This document shows positions 49,065-60,593 of a DNA stretch of 64,000 bases, piece after piece. Source of the DNA: Plantago major. Taxonomy: Eukaryota > Streptophyta > Magnoliopsida > Lamiales > Plantaginaceae. A model generated the notes under the pieces. That model worked only from the letters and a program-made list of their open reading frames with translations, was not told where the DNA came from and did not search any database. A program made the translations under genes and the position numbers. The stretch lies in contig CM048841.1 in NCBI GenBank assembly GCA_026545765.1, positions 98,971,352 to 99,035,351 of the forward strand. Reading direction: 5' to 3'. Position 1 is the first letter of the stretch, and every line of letters starts with the position of its first letter.

Positions 49065-49792
49065 AATGATGGGGTATTGTATTCTACCAGGATCAAGAGC
49101 ATATAAGTAAATAATGGTCCTGCTTGTTAGAAGGTTTTGTTTCAGAGTTGGTATATAGAAATGTACTGTGTATATAATATAGAATTAGTAATTGTAAATG
49201 GTTCATTCGTTGGAGACCAGAGTAGCAATGGCATAAGATTGCATATGCATATCACAGTGGTATTCTACCATGAATATATACAGCGAGTATGATGTTTCTT
49301 GGCAAATTTAATGGTCCTCACTGTCAGAAACCCAAAGTAATAACTATGGATCTGCTGCTCTTGAATGTATATGACAAACCTAAGCGCTATTGACAAGCAA
49401 AATCAATGAATTACCAGGACAATAGAAAACTTTATTCGCAGGAATGGCAAAGCAAGTGTATTTTCCAATTCATTTATTTTTAGACAGGAAAAGTATCATT
49501 CAACATAACAGAGTTCAGAATACAATGTCTTAAGCCAGCTCAAAACCTGGCAGTAAGATTGAAAAATTAAAGCAAAACAAATTAGGCGAAAGAAAAAACG
49601 TAAGTCATTACATTTACAATTTACAAATCACCGCAAACCAGAAACTAGTCAAGCTGCGATTTTCCTACACATACTAATTACCCTGTTTCCAACCCCGGGT
49701 GATCAAGGGTGAACCTGCATTCTGTAAGCTTAAAGAAAAGAAGAGTCACTTTACAAGGGGTATCAACAGCCACAAGGTGATCGACATCAGTA

Positions 49793-49939
49793 TGAAGGAA
49801 CGTTCACAACATGGTTAAATTATTGTATGGCACCTTTTTATATCATCTTCAAATATGAAGATTGACTATTATGTAACGTGTCAGTTGTTACTATGTCATT
49901 TTACTACCCATGTTGTGAACATTCCTTCATACTGATGTG
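49793..49939. mobile_element. Short foldback MITE, 30-bp inverted repeats
   Basis: The 30 bases at 49795-49824 (CATCAGTATGAAGGAACGTT...) are inverted at 49908-49937 with one mismatch. The interior is about 80 bp and AT-rich. Near-identity of the arms suggests a recent insertion. Confidence 0.75.
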
Positions 49940-50287
49940 AGTAACTCATGTGTCGGGTATGTGTTGAGCAATTTCAGTTTCACACGGGAGCCCATCATTT
50001 TGTTTTGGGTAAGATGGTGGCTCGCATCTACCTAATAGTTAAGAGATTAGTTGAAAATTATATGGTGTAATTGTGTGAAGTGTAAACAGAGTCCATGTAA
50101 GAACAAGATCACACAAAATAGAGAAATGTAACTAAACAAGCTTACAGTTCCTTGTCACTAGTTACTACTCAATTCAGTTTAACTAAATATCCAAATCCAT
50201 AAAAAATCTAGGCAAGCCATCAACTTGCAATTGTACAGTAATAATACTGGACATTTAACTAAAGAAACTACGTACATTTGAAATGAA

Positions 50288-50733
50288 AGGGCATCAGTTT
50301 TAAAAAGCTCGAATTTTGTAGCCTCATGGTTTGATCAGCACAAAAATGTTGACTAAATCATCATTTGCCCGTAAACATCAATACCAGAAATATTGACACA
50401 AAATGGCCAACTCCATGTCATTTATTTTGCTCATCAAATCGCTAAAATTAGACGGGAAGGAATTAATATGTACTCCTCCATAGTTCTAGAAGACTTGTAC
50501 ATGGAAACAGGCATGCTTGAAGTTAAATCAGTTGGAAATTAGAGAGTGATGAGCTAAAAGCTGACCTAAAGATTTCAACTAAATCAGGGGCAAATCAATA
50601 AGCTAAATTACCAAACAAGCAGGCACATGACATAAATAGAAGTGCAAGGGCATCAGTTTTAAAAAGCTCGAATTTTGTAGCCTCACGGTTTGATCAGCAC
50701 AAAAATGTTGACTATCTCATCATTTGCCCATAA
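50288..50733. repeat. Direct repeat pair, about 87 bp, 359 bp apart
   Basis: 50288-50374 and 50647-50733 are nearly identical, both starting GGGCATCAGTTTTAAAAAGC, with only a few substitutions. The spacing suggests a local segmental duplication or a small element with terminal direct repeats. Confidence 0.75.
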
Positions 50734-52188
50734 AAATAGAGTCCAACAAAACAGAAAAAGCTTAGATAATCAAATGTGTGAATATAACTGTGAAAAGGGA
50801 CAGGAAAATAAACCATCCCTTGTTTCAGAGAGATGTATTCATCAATAGTTTACGCCTCTGTCTGAACCGAATGTTGACTGGAAAACAGCAATCGATTATT
50901 CAAGGGGCAAATATATGGATTACTAGCGCAGAAGAAGATTTAAGGGGTGAAATGGAAATGCTAAAATGTGAAATGTACAAGGGTGCTTGAAGGACAGTTG
51001 TGGGGAAGAAAACAATCAGTCCACTCAAAAACCTTAAATTTCAGATCATGACGAGCTGAAATCTTAATTTTGGCCTCGTAACTAAGCCTGCTACGAGATT
51101 AGAGAATAAAAATTCACTCGTAGGGCTACTCAAAGAGGCACAATGAATATCAATCAGTATAGTATATCACCAAACAGACAAGCAAACTTAGAGCACAACA
51201 AAAAATAAACGGTGTATGCAGTAGTATGTAACATCTAGCCGCCTGAAATAAACGGGAAAATGATATGATCCTGAGAGGAAGCATAGAGCTTGTTATAAGA
51301 GGAGGAAGATGGTTAGGGTTTTGGAAGGAGAATAGCTTTGGGCCTCATGTGTCGGCCGGGTATGTGTTGAGCAATTTTGGTTTCACACGGGAGCTCATCA
51401 TTTTCTTTTGGGAAAGATGGTGGCTGTTACTGGGTTGGGCCCATCATAACTTCTTGTTAAGTCCAAAACCCACTTAATCTATTTTTTTCATTGCACAAAA
51501 TTTAAGTTGGAGTAGCGGGTTAGAATTTTAATGAAATTTTATCTGAAAACTCATTAATTTCAGCAGTTCAATTTCATTAATTTAAGTTAAGTTATGTTCT
51601 GTTCAGACGAAGAGAACAGAGCCTTACGCTATGATTATTTGTATTTTTGATGATTTAGTGTTGTTACTCTGACAAATTGTAATTTTGAGGTTATTATAAA
51701 TATATTCATTGAATTGATGATTTTATATGCTCTGGAATTAATATATGGAGTATTTTTTTTAGGTTAAAAGTAGGTTTTGTTTTGGTGTGAGTCCATCGTA
51801 CGATTGATGGCTGATCACGCGAGAGTGTTTGATTTTAGGGTGTGACAGAAGAGAAAGCTTCATAACTAATCAATGTTGTACTTAATTAGCATTGAGGGGT
51901 AGTATTATAAAATAGATTACAATAAGAGAGCTACTTTTAAACGGGCCCTAGTCCAATATTATTGGGTCTTATATAATTTCACCCCGTATATGATTTTTTT
52001 TTCCCATAAAGGCTTATATCGGGTGATTATAAATAAAAAATCAAAACATATGAGTTTTTTTTTTTTTTTTAATTAACAGGCATGATAGTACTCAGAGTGG
52101 ACGAGTGGTAGGAAGATTGATAGTTTCACATAAAAGGAGAAAAGAGCTAATGTCATGGAACAAATTTTATCGTTTTTAGTATTGAATA

Positions 52189-52712
52189 GTACTTCCTCCG
52201 TATCGAGAATAGCTTCCCATTTACTTTTTTGGTGGACAAAATATGGTATATACTCCCTCCGTTCCAGTTTCATTTACATGTTTGATTTTTTTCTGGCCAA
52301 CACCGTTCAACTTTGAACTTGATTTACTCACATATGATACTTTTAATGGATTTTTAAAAAATATATAATGAAAATTTAAAATGTAATAATTATTAATATG
52401 AATTTATAAATTTTTTTAACAACATTATTTATGAGTAATTCAACGTCGAAGTTTGTAAGCGTTGACCAGAAAAAGTCAAACGGGTAAATGAAAATGGGAC
52501 AGAGGAAGTATAACTTTTGGATAAAATAGTACTAGTGAGTCTCTCAAATTGATTTTTTAAGTTAAAAGTTTAATAAAATAAAGTTAGTGTGTTTACTCTT
52601 GAGTATATTCAATGTTAAAGTTGGGTGAGTGGTTACCAAAAAAAAGAAATGAAAAGTTTTGTTTAGGACACTCAAAATGACAAAATGAGAAATTATTCCC
52701 GGGAGGGGAATT
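52189..52712. mobile_element. Nested Stowaway-like MITEs (outer element)
   Basis: The outer left end (TACTTCCTCCGTATCGAGAA at about 52191) is the imperfect inverse of sequence at about 52685-52712 (ATGAGAAATTATTCCCGGGA and following). It is interrupted by a second MITE at 52251-52510. The outer copy is more diverged than the inner one, as expected for an older insertion. Confidence 0.6.
52251..52510. mobile_element. Stowaway-like MITE (inner, nested)
   Basis: The left terminus CTCCCTCCGTTCCAGTTTCA (52253 on) is inverted at the right terminus near 52470-52508, followed by TTGACTTTTT-type inner arms. It is flanked by TA on both sides, the usual Stowaway target duplication. Length is about 256 bp and there is no coding capacity. 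Confidence 0.75.
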
Positions 52713-54301
52713 ACATAATATAAATTTCAAAATTCTAACTGTAAAATTGATGTAATGAAAAACTCAATGTTCATCAACATTAACATACACGTTTGTAGAA
52801 CTAGAAAACTCGATGGACCAAGACGACTGATGGTTTGGTGGGACATATCATAGTTGATCAACTCATTATTTTAGAGAGAGAAAGCCGTTTGGACCAAGGA
52901 ATGACTGTCTTACACTTCAAAAAAAAAAAAAAAAAAAAAAAAAACAAACATGTAAGAAAAGTTTGATGCCCCTCAAAAACAAACAATGCCTTCTATATAT
53001 GTCATAGAGATTATAAAAAAATTGCACGACAAAAAAAATCTCCTAACTTTAGTAATCCCGAAACCAAAGCAAAATAAAAATGATGTGAGCGCTTCAGACA
53101 AAGCGTGCTCTGCCAGCTAGCTATAGAACTCGGGTGCCGGTCTAAGCCACCACAAATCTATGTTTTAAAAGTCGGAATCGGATGTTGAGCCGGCCACCCT
53201 CAAAAAAAGGTTCAATCGGGTCGGATCAGTTCACCTGGATAGAGCCGGTATGACATCATTTTAATACACACACATACATACACCTTAAATTATTGATATT
53301 AAATTAAAAGTTTCAAACATAAATAGATCATAAAATCATAGAAATGAGTCCAATGACATAAACATAAAGAGTCACAGCTTCAAATCATCATAAAAATGGC
53401 ATCAATTCATCCACGTTACAATCATAAAAGGCTACAAACAATTCATGAGATAAGAGAGTCCCAAAGATCAAACTCAACAATAATACGAGAGTTCAACATC
53501 ATCGTTCTCATTTGTTGCAACATTTTCCGCATTTCCTAAATACAAAATATATAAATTATATAATGACAAACAAAATGAATAACTAGTAAATAGAACAAAC
53601 ATGAATTTTATGTTTGATTTGCATTATAAAGTATAAACCCAATGGAAAACTCAAAATGTAAATAACAATTAACTAGTACCTCTCAATGGAAGGGATTTTA
53701 AGGTTTTTTTGCAACAGCAGCCTTTAATTAAAAAAAAACGCCCCAGACCCTAACGACTCGACTAGAAGAAAAAAAAAAAGATGACCTTCTTTTTTCTTTG
53801 TGCCTGTATTTTTTATTCTTGGACTATATAAATTAAATATATTTTATTTAATACTTTTTTTCCTAAGTTCGCACGTGACGGGGCTTAAAAAAAAACAAAG
53901 TCGGCCCAACCCGGTTTTGGGCCGAGTTTGCTGGTTTTGGGGGCAGCGTCTTAGGTCCGGTTTTTTAGCCCTATCTGGGCCGCTCATTAGGGTTATTAGG
54001 GTTAGCGCGCAGTTTCATACGAAAATTTAAAGTAATTATAGAATATATAAAATGTGGGAAAAAGTATACTTTTAGTGACAAAATGTGTAATTTGAGTGAA
54101 AATTTGAAATTGTTTATTATCTGTTTAGTGTGGGGTAGTTTCCATTTTTGGTAATGTATGAAGTTCTATGAGACGGGTAAAAATGATAAATGTATGAAGT
54201 TTTTCGGGACGGAGAGAATATTGTTTCGTGATATAAGACTAATGTCCTTATTTACGTGTTAAAAATGAAATTTGAAAACTTGCTGCATGTTACAAAGTGA
54301 G
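52713..54301. other. Noncoding spacer with poly(A) tract and GC-rich patch
   Basis: A run of about 26 A (52919-52944) is followed by low-complexity DNA. A GC-rich patch at about 53895-54010 includes AGGGTTATTAGGGTTAG, a two-unit telo-box-like motif, but no telomeric array. No gene is visible. Confidence 0.5.
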
Positions 54302-55205
54302 TAAGGCTCTCTTTTTTGAAATTCTTCGAATCGAATCGAATCTGATCTGAGAAACTAATCGAATCGAATCGAATCAAGAAATTATTGTGTAATAATAATA
54401 ACAATTATATGATGATATATATAATCACAATTAAAAAAAATATTATTTTTTAAATCTTTTCACATTCTTCCTCTCTTTTTCTCGCTACTTTTTATTTATT
54501 ATTGTATAACAAACTTTAAAACCAACGTGGAAGGTCCTTTTACGATATTTCGAATGGAAACACATATCAAATATACGTGATTGTTGCTACCTTCACTCTT
54601 CATAATTTTATGCGTGTGTAAAACTTGAAATCTGGGTTTTCTGACGTGATATCGATGTCAAGGTGGATAATGATTTATTGAACCCGAGGAAAGAAAGCGA
54701 TGAGCGAGGGTTGTGAGGAGATGGCGTTAAGAATTTATTGCTATTAGGGTAATATAGAAGCGAGAAAGATAATATAGAGTCAGGAAGATAATATAGAGTA
54801 ATAAATCCATTTTCAATATTTGTGATATATAATATTATTTTTATAAAGTTTGGTCGAAACTTTTGGTTTGGTTTAACTTGTTTAGGAGTTTTTGAACACG
54901 TAGATTTTTGTTAGTTCAATTATGCTATCTTTTATTTCATTGATCTACTAAAAGTCGTATTAAAAAGAAAGAAAGAAAAAAGTTGAAAATAATTCAATTG
55001 GATAAATTTTCTTATTTTCCTCGTACAAAAGATCGGGTGTGTAAATAAATGATAAAATAATATTAATAATAATATTATTATTATTAACAACAACAACAAC
55101 AATAATAATATGAATTTAATGAACTGAGCTGAACTGAAGACGAGCTGAACTGAAAACGAGCTGAACTGAACTGAATGAGTTTTCAGTTGAAAATAACATA
55201 GCCTA
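54302..55205. mobile_element. About 0.9-kb non-autonomous element with TIRs
   Basis: The left end TAAGGCTCTCTTTTTTGAA (54302) and right end TTTCAGTTGAAAATAACATAG (55180 on) are imperfect inverses. The left subterminal region has repeated GAATCGAATC motifs and the right one has repeated GAGCTGAACTGAA motifs. The interior is AT-rich with ATT/AAC microsatellites and no transposase. It belongs to the same family as the ends at 24597, 11862, 51626 and 59007. Confidence 0.55.
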
Positions 55206-55979
55206 AATTTTAGAAGTAAATATGAACTGGAATACTCGTGGGAAACGTCCACCATTGGTTCTTGGTATAACGTTAACGTCAGAATTTATACCAAGAAATG
55301 ATTGTTGTGTGTTTTTTGGAGCCCTCCCATGTGATACTGAGCTACCACCACCACTCCAGTCATCATCATCCTTAAAAACCCTTGTCCATTTTCTCCATGT
55401 GCTAAAGTTTTGTCTGATTAATTCATCTTCTTGGATCAATTCCAGAGGCCAAAATGTGAAGAAACACTAAATTGAGAATTTCTGCAGGTTCCACATTAGC
55501 TTATTAACCATCATGATATTTGAATTAAACCATAACAATGTGCCTTTAGATTCAACATTAGCTTATTTATAATCATTTAACGAAAGATACAATTTGCTCT
55601 ATATATGAGAAAAAAACATAATCAACAGTGGAAATGAGAGAGCGAAAATTAAGAAAGAATCACAAGAGTAATAATAGCATATAAAACCACCCTAAAACAA
55701 ACAAACGGTAGATACTACTACATGATAATCCATCCATATGATAAGATATGATATGATATAGTAGTAACATGAAAGAATATACTAGTATAGTAATAATAGA
55801 AATGAAATGTAACATGAGAGAACAATCAATAAAGCAAATCCCTAGCTCGTTGTCCTGCTGCAGACAACACAACAGAGCCTAGATCCAATAATCCCAATCA
55901 AATAAACAAAAACACCTCTGCACAAAATCTAATTAACTACTCAAAAGAAAAGCAGCATCCATGGTCCACCATCCATTAT
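55206..55979. other. Intergenic, left of the AG-peptide gene
   Basis: Contains the likely 3' UTR of the minus-strand AG-peptide gene. A short plus-strand frame (55222-55470) and its minus-strand counterpart overlap, and neither resembles a known protein. Confidence 0.5.
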
Positions 55980-56150
55980 TCAGAAGAGCATTCCGAATGC
56001 AAGAGCTCCAGCAGAGGCGAAGAGAGCCGGGACAAAAGCGACGGCGTCAGAGACGGGAGCTGGTGCCGGAGCCTCCTGAGCTGCCACATTCACGGCGGAG
56101 ATAGCCACAACAACGGCGGCGACAACGATCATCTTCTTCATTGACTCCAT
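55980..56150 (-). CDS. Arabinogalactan peptide (AGP16/20/22/41 type)
   Basis: A 56-residue intronless protein. A signal peptide spans residues 1-24 (hydrophobic VVAAVVVAISAVNVAA). It is followed by a very short mature part, QEAPAPAPVSD, with alternating Ala-Pro typical of hydroxyproline O-glycosylation. A C-terminal hydrophobic segment ends in ALAFGMLF and serves as the GPI-anchor signal. Order, size and ending match AG-peptides such as Arabidopsis AGP20/22/41. The mature product is expected to be a GPI-anchored, arabinogalactan-coated peptide at the plasma membrane and wall. The ATG at 56150 (MESMKKM) gives the standard length. A TATA-like CTATATATG lies about 105 bp upstream (56255-56263). 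Confidence 0.92.
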   Translation of the reverse strand: MESMKKMIVVAAVVVAISAVNVAAQEAPAPAPVSDAVAFVPALFASAGALAFGMLF

Positions 56151-57078
56151 TTCTGTTTGTTTAAGCTGAGTTTTTTTTTTTTGTTTTGTGTTTTTCTTTT
56201 CGATTGGAAGGAAATTATTGCTGCTGTGAGGGTTAGGGGAGAAGGGAGGTGGGTCATATATAGTGTGGAGCTGCCCGAAGTGACCGTTAATCTGTGTGCA
56301 ACGTGGAGGGCTCTACTGGTTTTGATTTTTTCGCATTTTGAATAACGGCTGCCCGGACAGACCGACGATTTTACAGGTTGTGTATTTAATTTAATTTAAT
56401 TTAATTTAATTATTTTGCTTTGCTCTTATTTTCTGGAGTAGGATACAGCTGTCGCCAACGGTCCTGTGGGGACCCTTCGTGATGGGATGTCCGAACCGAT
56501 TTTGCTGGAGAACCTCTGTATTTTTGTGTGGACGGGTTTGCCCTTGCTTTTCGGCATGTTCTGCGGTTGTGTTGTCGTGGTCGGTGGGTTTTTTGGGGAT
56601 TTTCTGGGGTCTCTGTGAGATATTATTCGTCAGCTTATAATTGACCCTTGTGCTTTTGCTTCTCATTATCGTAGGATGCTTATTATTATTATATTTGAAT
56701 TTCATGATGTTGGAGTTAATTATCTCATCAATTTGGACAAGGGTAGTATCTCAATTGTTCATTCAGGTTATATTGCTAATTGCTATCACGACTACTCACA
56801 TTAAAATCGATAAATCATTGTGAAAAATATTGTTTCAATTGTATAATTGCGAAATTAATCTTAAACCGCAAATGTAAAATGTTCATCTATTTCATATAAT
56901 GAAATTTTAGCCCTATATGATATCGCTATAGTTCGAAAAAGAATCACTCCCTGATATCAGGATTATAGCTTAATTATGCCAAGGCACCTCCCGAATATCC
57001 AATTACTCCCATGGTCAAAGACGTGTCAGTAGATGTACTAGTCCTCCTCCAATGAAATAGATTGGTAGTTATACTTTA
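56151..57078. other. Intergenic between AG-peptide gene and LINE relic
   Basis: AG-peptide promoter on the left, with a TTTAA run at 56386-56410. At 56860-56925 there is one arm of the foldback element seen at 33466-33710. No gene is seen. Confidence 0.55.
56255..56263 (-). promoter_or_regulatory. TATA box of the AG-peptide gene
   Basis: Reads CTATATATG on the minus strand, about 105 bp upstream of the start codon. Confidence 0.6.
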
Positions 57079-58410
57079 ATGTTATACACATTTGATACTT
57101 TTCTCTCTAAATGTAACCCCCTCTCTCTCTCTCGACAGGACTATAACGAATTTGCTTCAATGGAGGCCAATACTCCATTGGAATTTCAGGATACACAAGA
57201 GGATCATAGATCTTATGCCTCTATGGCGGATCCAAAGCTCAAGGATGTACGGTTTGACAAAGAACGTACGCTGGAAAGATGCAATTTTCAATCCGATCTG
57301 GAGAATTGATAGTTGATGCTAATTTTCAATCCGATATGGAGAATCAATGGAAAGATGCAATTTTGATTAAGATATTGGGTAAGCCATGGTTCTATCCAAC
57401 CTTGGTGACGAAGTTCGATACCATGTGGGGACTGAATGGAGATGCGGAGATGCTCGACCTTGGCCACAGTTGCTACTGCCTCAAAGGTGTCTCGGAGGAA
57501 AAACGGGACCTTATACTTACTGGTGGTTGATGTGCTCAGAAATTACTATTTATATTAACACAAGTAGAAAAAGCGATTGTCATAGACATACAAGGCTTTG
57601 AACCACAGGGTCGTTCTCTTGAGGAATTGATTAAGCTAGTTCTATAGAATAAACTCGCTTGTGTTGGTTGTAAACAGATAGTGTGGATTGTGATACTTTA
57701 ACCCTAGAATAAAATCTAACAATCACAAGACAAGGTAATACCTAGATCATGCAATTCTACAGACAATGAAGTGAATAAATCCTTTCATGAAGTGTGCTGA
57801 TACGAGAGGATCAATTAAGGTTACCTAGTCGTAGTTCATCACCTTGCTATTGCTAGTTCAACCAAATATGTGCTATAAGTACGTAATCACTACAAAGAGC
57901 CTGTCACGAGCTGTTTGTGCTATATGAAGCTGAATGTGGACGGTAGCTGCAAGCCTCATCTGAATCTTGGTTCCATTGGAGGCGTGTTGAGGGATGAGAA
58001 GGGTCAGTGGGTTTGCCGCACAGATCCATAACCCAACTGTGAATGACACTGAGCTTCAAAGCTTATTCAAGGGACTTGAAATGGCTTGGGAACAAAGGAT
58101 CCCTAAGCTAATAGTAGAAACAGAGCTATTTTTGGGAGGATGACGGAGAAGGAAGAGCCACCAATTCAAGTCAGATCAACTGTTGATCGATGCAAAATTC
58201 TCTTGAGAATGCCATGGGAGATGGACTTGAAGAAGATAGATAGAAAGGCAAAAAAGCGTGCTGATCATTTAGCTACACTTGGGTACAATTGGATAGGAGA
58301 AGGAAAATTTTGGACTACTCCACCAATTTCTGTAATTCCCATTTTGGGCACTGACAATGGCTTCTAAGCTTAATGCATTACCTTTAATTACAAAAAAAAA
58401 AAAAAAAAAA
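57079..58410 (+). mobile_element. Internally deleted LINE with poly(A) tail
   Basis: The left part encodes a DUF4283-like segment typical of plant LINE ORFs: QWKDAILIKILGKPWFYPTL, then MWGLNGDAEMLDLG and EEKRDLILTGG, ending in a stop where GGPW is expected (57340-57530). From about 57925 an RNase H segment appears: MKLNVDGSCKPHLNLGSIGG, LRDEKGQWVC, then after a stop TELQSLFKGLEMAWEQRIPK, and later KKRADHLATLGYNW. Reverse transcriptase and endonuclease are absent. The first RNase H carboxylates (D in NVDGS, E in TELQ) and the last D (RADHLA) are kept, but the third is E (VETE) instead of the usual D. A run of about 20 A at 58390-58410 is the expected LINE 3' tail. It is defective. Confidence 0.7.
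57536..57910. repeat. Unrelated insert between the two LINE parts
   Basis: This stretch separates the DUF4283-like and RNase H-like parts and has no LINE coding similarity I can see. Its start (AACACAAGTAGAAAAAGCGA...GACATACAAGG) and CCACAGGGTCGTTCTCTTGA resemble noncoding parts of plant LTR elements, but this is only an impression. It may be a later insertion or the scar of the internal deletion. Confidence 0.35.
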
Positions 58411-60593
58411 AGTTTATAGTTCACCTACAATCGTCAAATATCCCTTACGGCCATGGACCGAACTGGCATGGTTGAGCCTCCATAATGACACGTCATCTAA
58501 AAGTAAAAAGGATTTTCGATGATTGTCCTCAAGATGTTCCATTGAATACCTATCACTTTCGCATTTATGGCTACCCAACTTCCATATAAAAAAGTCACAA
58601 CAAAGGGCGTTCAAACAATATCTTCGATGATTTTATAGTAATTGAGTTTAAAGTGATTTTATGCCTTATCAATACGGATATTTGGGTGATATTATACTAA
58701 GTATAATTTAAAAAATAAATTATATTGAGCTATCTCCTGACTGATTTCAATCCGTCTCGAAAATTAAATTTGAATTATATTAGTGGAGAAATCCATGGTT
58801 TTTCTCTTCTCTTTGTATTGTAGAGCACAAATCCATGTAAGAGTGTTCATCTGAACCTACGACTAAGATGTTTGCAATATAAATTTTAGTTATTTCAAAA
58901 ACTTTTTCATTTTTTTTTTTTTTTTTTAGTTTAGTTGATTTCATTATTTGTTGTTTTTTATACTACAATTCAATTAAGTTTCATTCAGACGAAGAGAACA
59001 GAGACTTAATAAGTTTGAAGACCTATAATTAACCGAATCCAACCAAAACATGATTCATTTCAGCTCTCGTTGTGTATGAAAACTGAAGAGTAAAGCAGCA
59101 AACTTGTGAAGGCTGTGAAGCGGCCTAAATGGTGCAGTAGTTGAAAAGTTGAAACTGACAGCTCAATGAGTTTATTCTACATACTCCAGCATGAAATATG
59201 ATCGTCATCCTTCAATGCAACAGTAGAACAGAATGAACCTAAAGCTCTAGTACTCTTCAAACCAATCAGAAACTGACTATCGTTCCGTGCTTATAATACC
59301 TATTTACAGCAAGCAATCCGGCATGAAACATGTGATGCCAAACATCCTCTTCATGTGAAAAGTTGCTCTAAAGCTGCTCATCCAGAGATTTAGCAGCAGT
59401 GTGCCTGATTGCTTATTCTGCTAACAAATGCAGAGTGCAATGGTAAAGGCATAGAGCCGCCATTGGTCAGTGAACATTACAAATACAACCCAAGACAGTA
59501 ATAATCTCTTTTAGTGATGGATGAATAAATGTAAATCTGCAAGGAAAATATCAGAAAGAGCAAGACACAGAGAAGACCACACTTGAAACAATTCCAAATA
59601 GTTTCATATCAATAAAACAAGCATTTTGATCTCAAAACAAGGATGTCGTAGTTAGTTGTGCATTTCTACTTGCCACTTGCCAGGCAATCAAACATAGTCG
59701 CAGTATAAGCTACGGTTAACTAATAGGTGAAGACCAAAGACCACACCTGAAACAAGCTAAGGCATTACGGATCTTAATCCGATTACCAAATGCTGGTAGA
59801 GGAGTAAAACCGCTGGAAAGAATTTTAAGCATCACAGAAATGAACTCACGGGAATGATATGCTTGTTAATGGATTTTACTTGGGCATAACAAAGGTAATA
59901 TTTTGATGGCAATATACGGGGAGACCCAGCTCATCACATCATATCCAGTACCAAGAATCCAATATTCATCACATCATATTCACTAGTCACTATCCAATAG
60001 AGAGAATTGACTTAAAAACAGAATTGCAATCACATATCAACACACACAAATAGCTTAAACAGAATTCAAGCAAAGCAAGGTTAGAGTATGAGATGCAGAT
60101 CAACCAACAGCACATCAAATACAATTAAAGTGCAAGTTAAATTCATAAGATTCTGTAGTTGATAGTATCATCCCTAAGAAAACAATCAATGGAATAAAGG
60201 AGTCTCCCTCCGTATACTTAAAAAATAGAAAATAAAGATGAGCATAGGGCAGCAGCTATCATCACATCAAAATCAAACATGGAATAAGGAACGTTGAACC
60301 TTTTCTTTCTGAAAGACATCCCACATATTATTAGAGGGTACAAGGTGTACTCAAATCTCACAGATAGTTGAGAGTCAAGTTTACATGTACAGTTTGACTT
60401 CAATTTAGAATACAAGCTAGATGATGAGGATTACAATTTACATTTTACAGCCAGGAATCAAAATAATAGGCTTGATCCAAAATCAAATCTTCAATGTAAA
60501 AAAGAAAAACTAACAAACACAACACAACACAGCACAGTCGCTTGAGTAGCTATATATATATATATATATATATAATGAATAACTGAAATTGAA
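58411..60593. other. Noncoding spacer
   Basis: Includes a GAACAGAG-type repeat end (58984-59007) and otherwise AT-rich DNA with no family-like coding. Part of about 59050-60590 may be 3' UTR or 3' exons of the minus-strand small gene to the right. A TA microsatellite lies at 60551-60574. Confidence 0.5.
60551..60574. repeat. TA dinucleotide microsatellite
   Basis: Twelve uninterrupted TA units, just downstream of the stop codon of the minus-strand gene at 60594. Confidence 0.9.

Larger units (their letters stand above)
49065..52188. other. Repeat-bearing noncoding spacer
   Basis: 3' flank of the preceding gene, then a foldback MITE (49793-49939), an 85-bp direct repeat pair (50288-50374 and 50647-50733), a 75-bp direct repeat pair (about 49950-50025 and 51347-51424) and an end of the GAACAGAGCC family (51601-51626). 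No gene is supported. Short frames at 50778-50990 and 51265-51477 look random. Confidence 0.55.

Noticed and set aside
53990..54006. Interstitial telomere repeat
   Set aside because: Only two AGGGTTA-like units are present, which is a telo-box-like motif and not an array.
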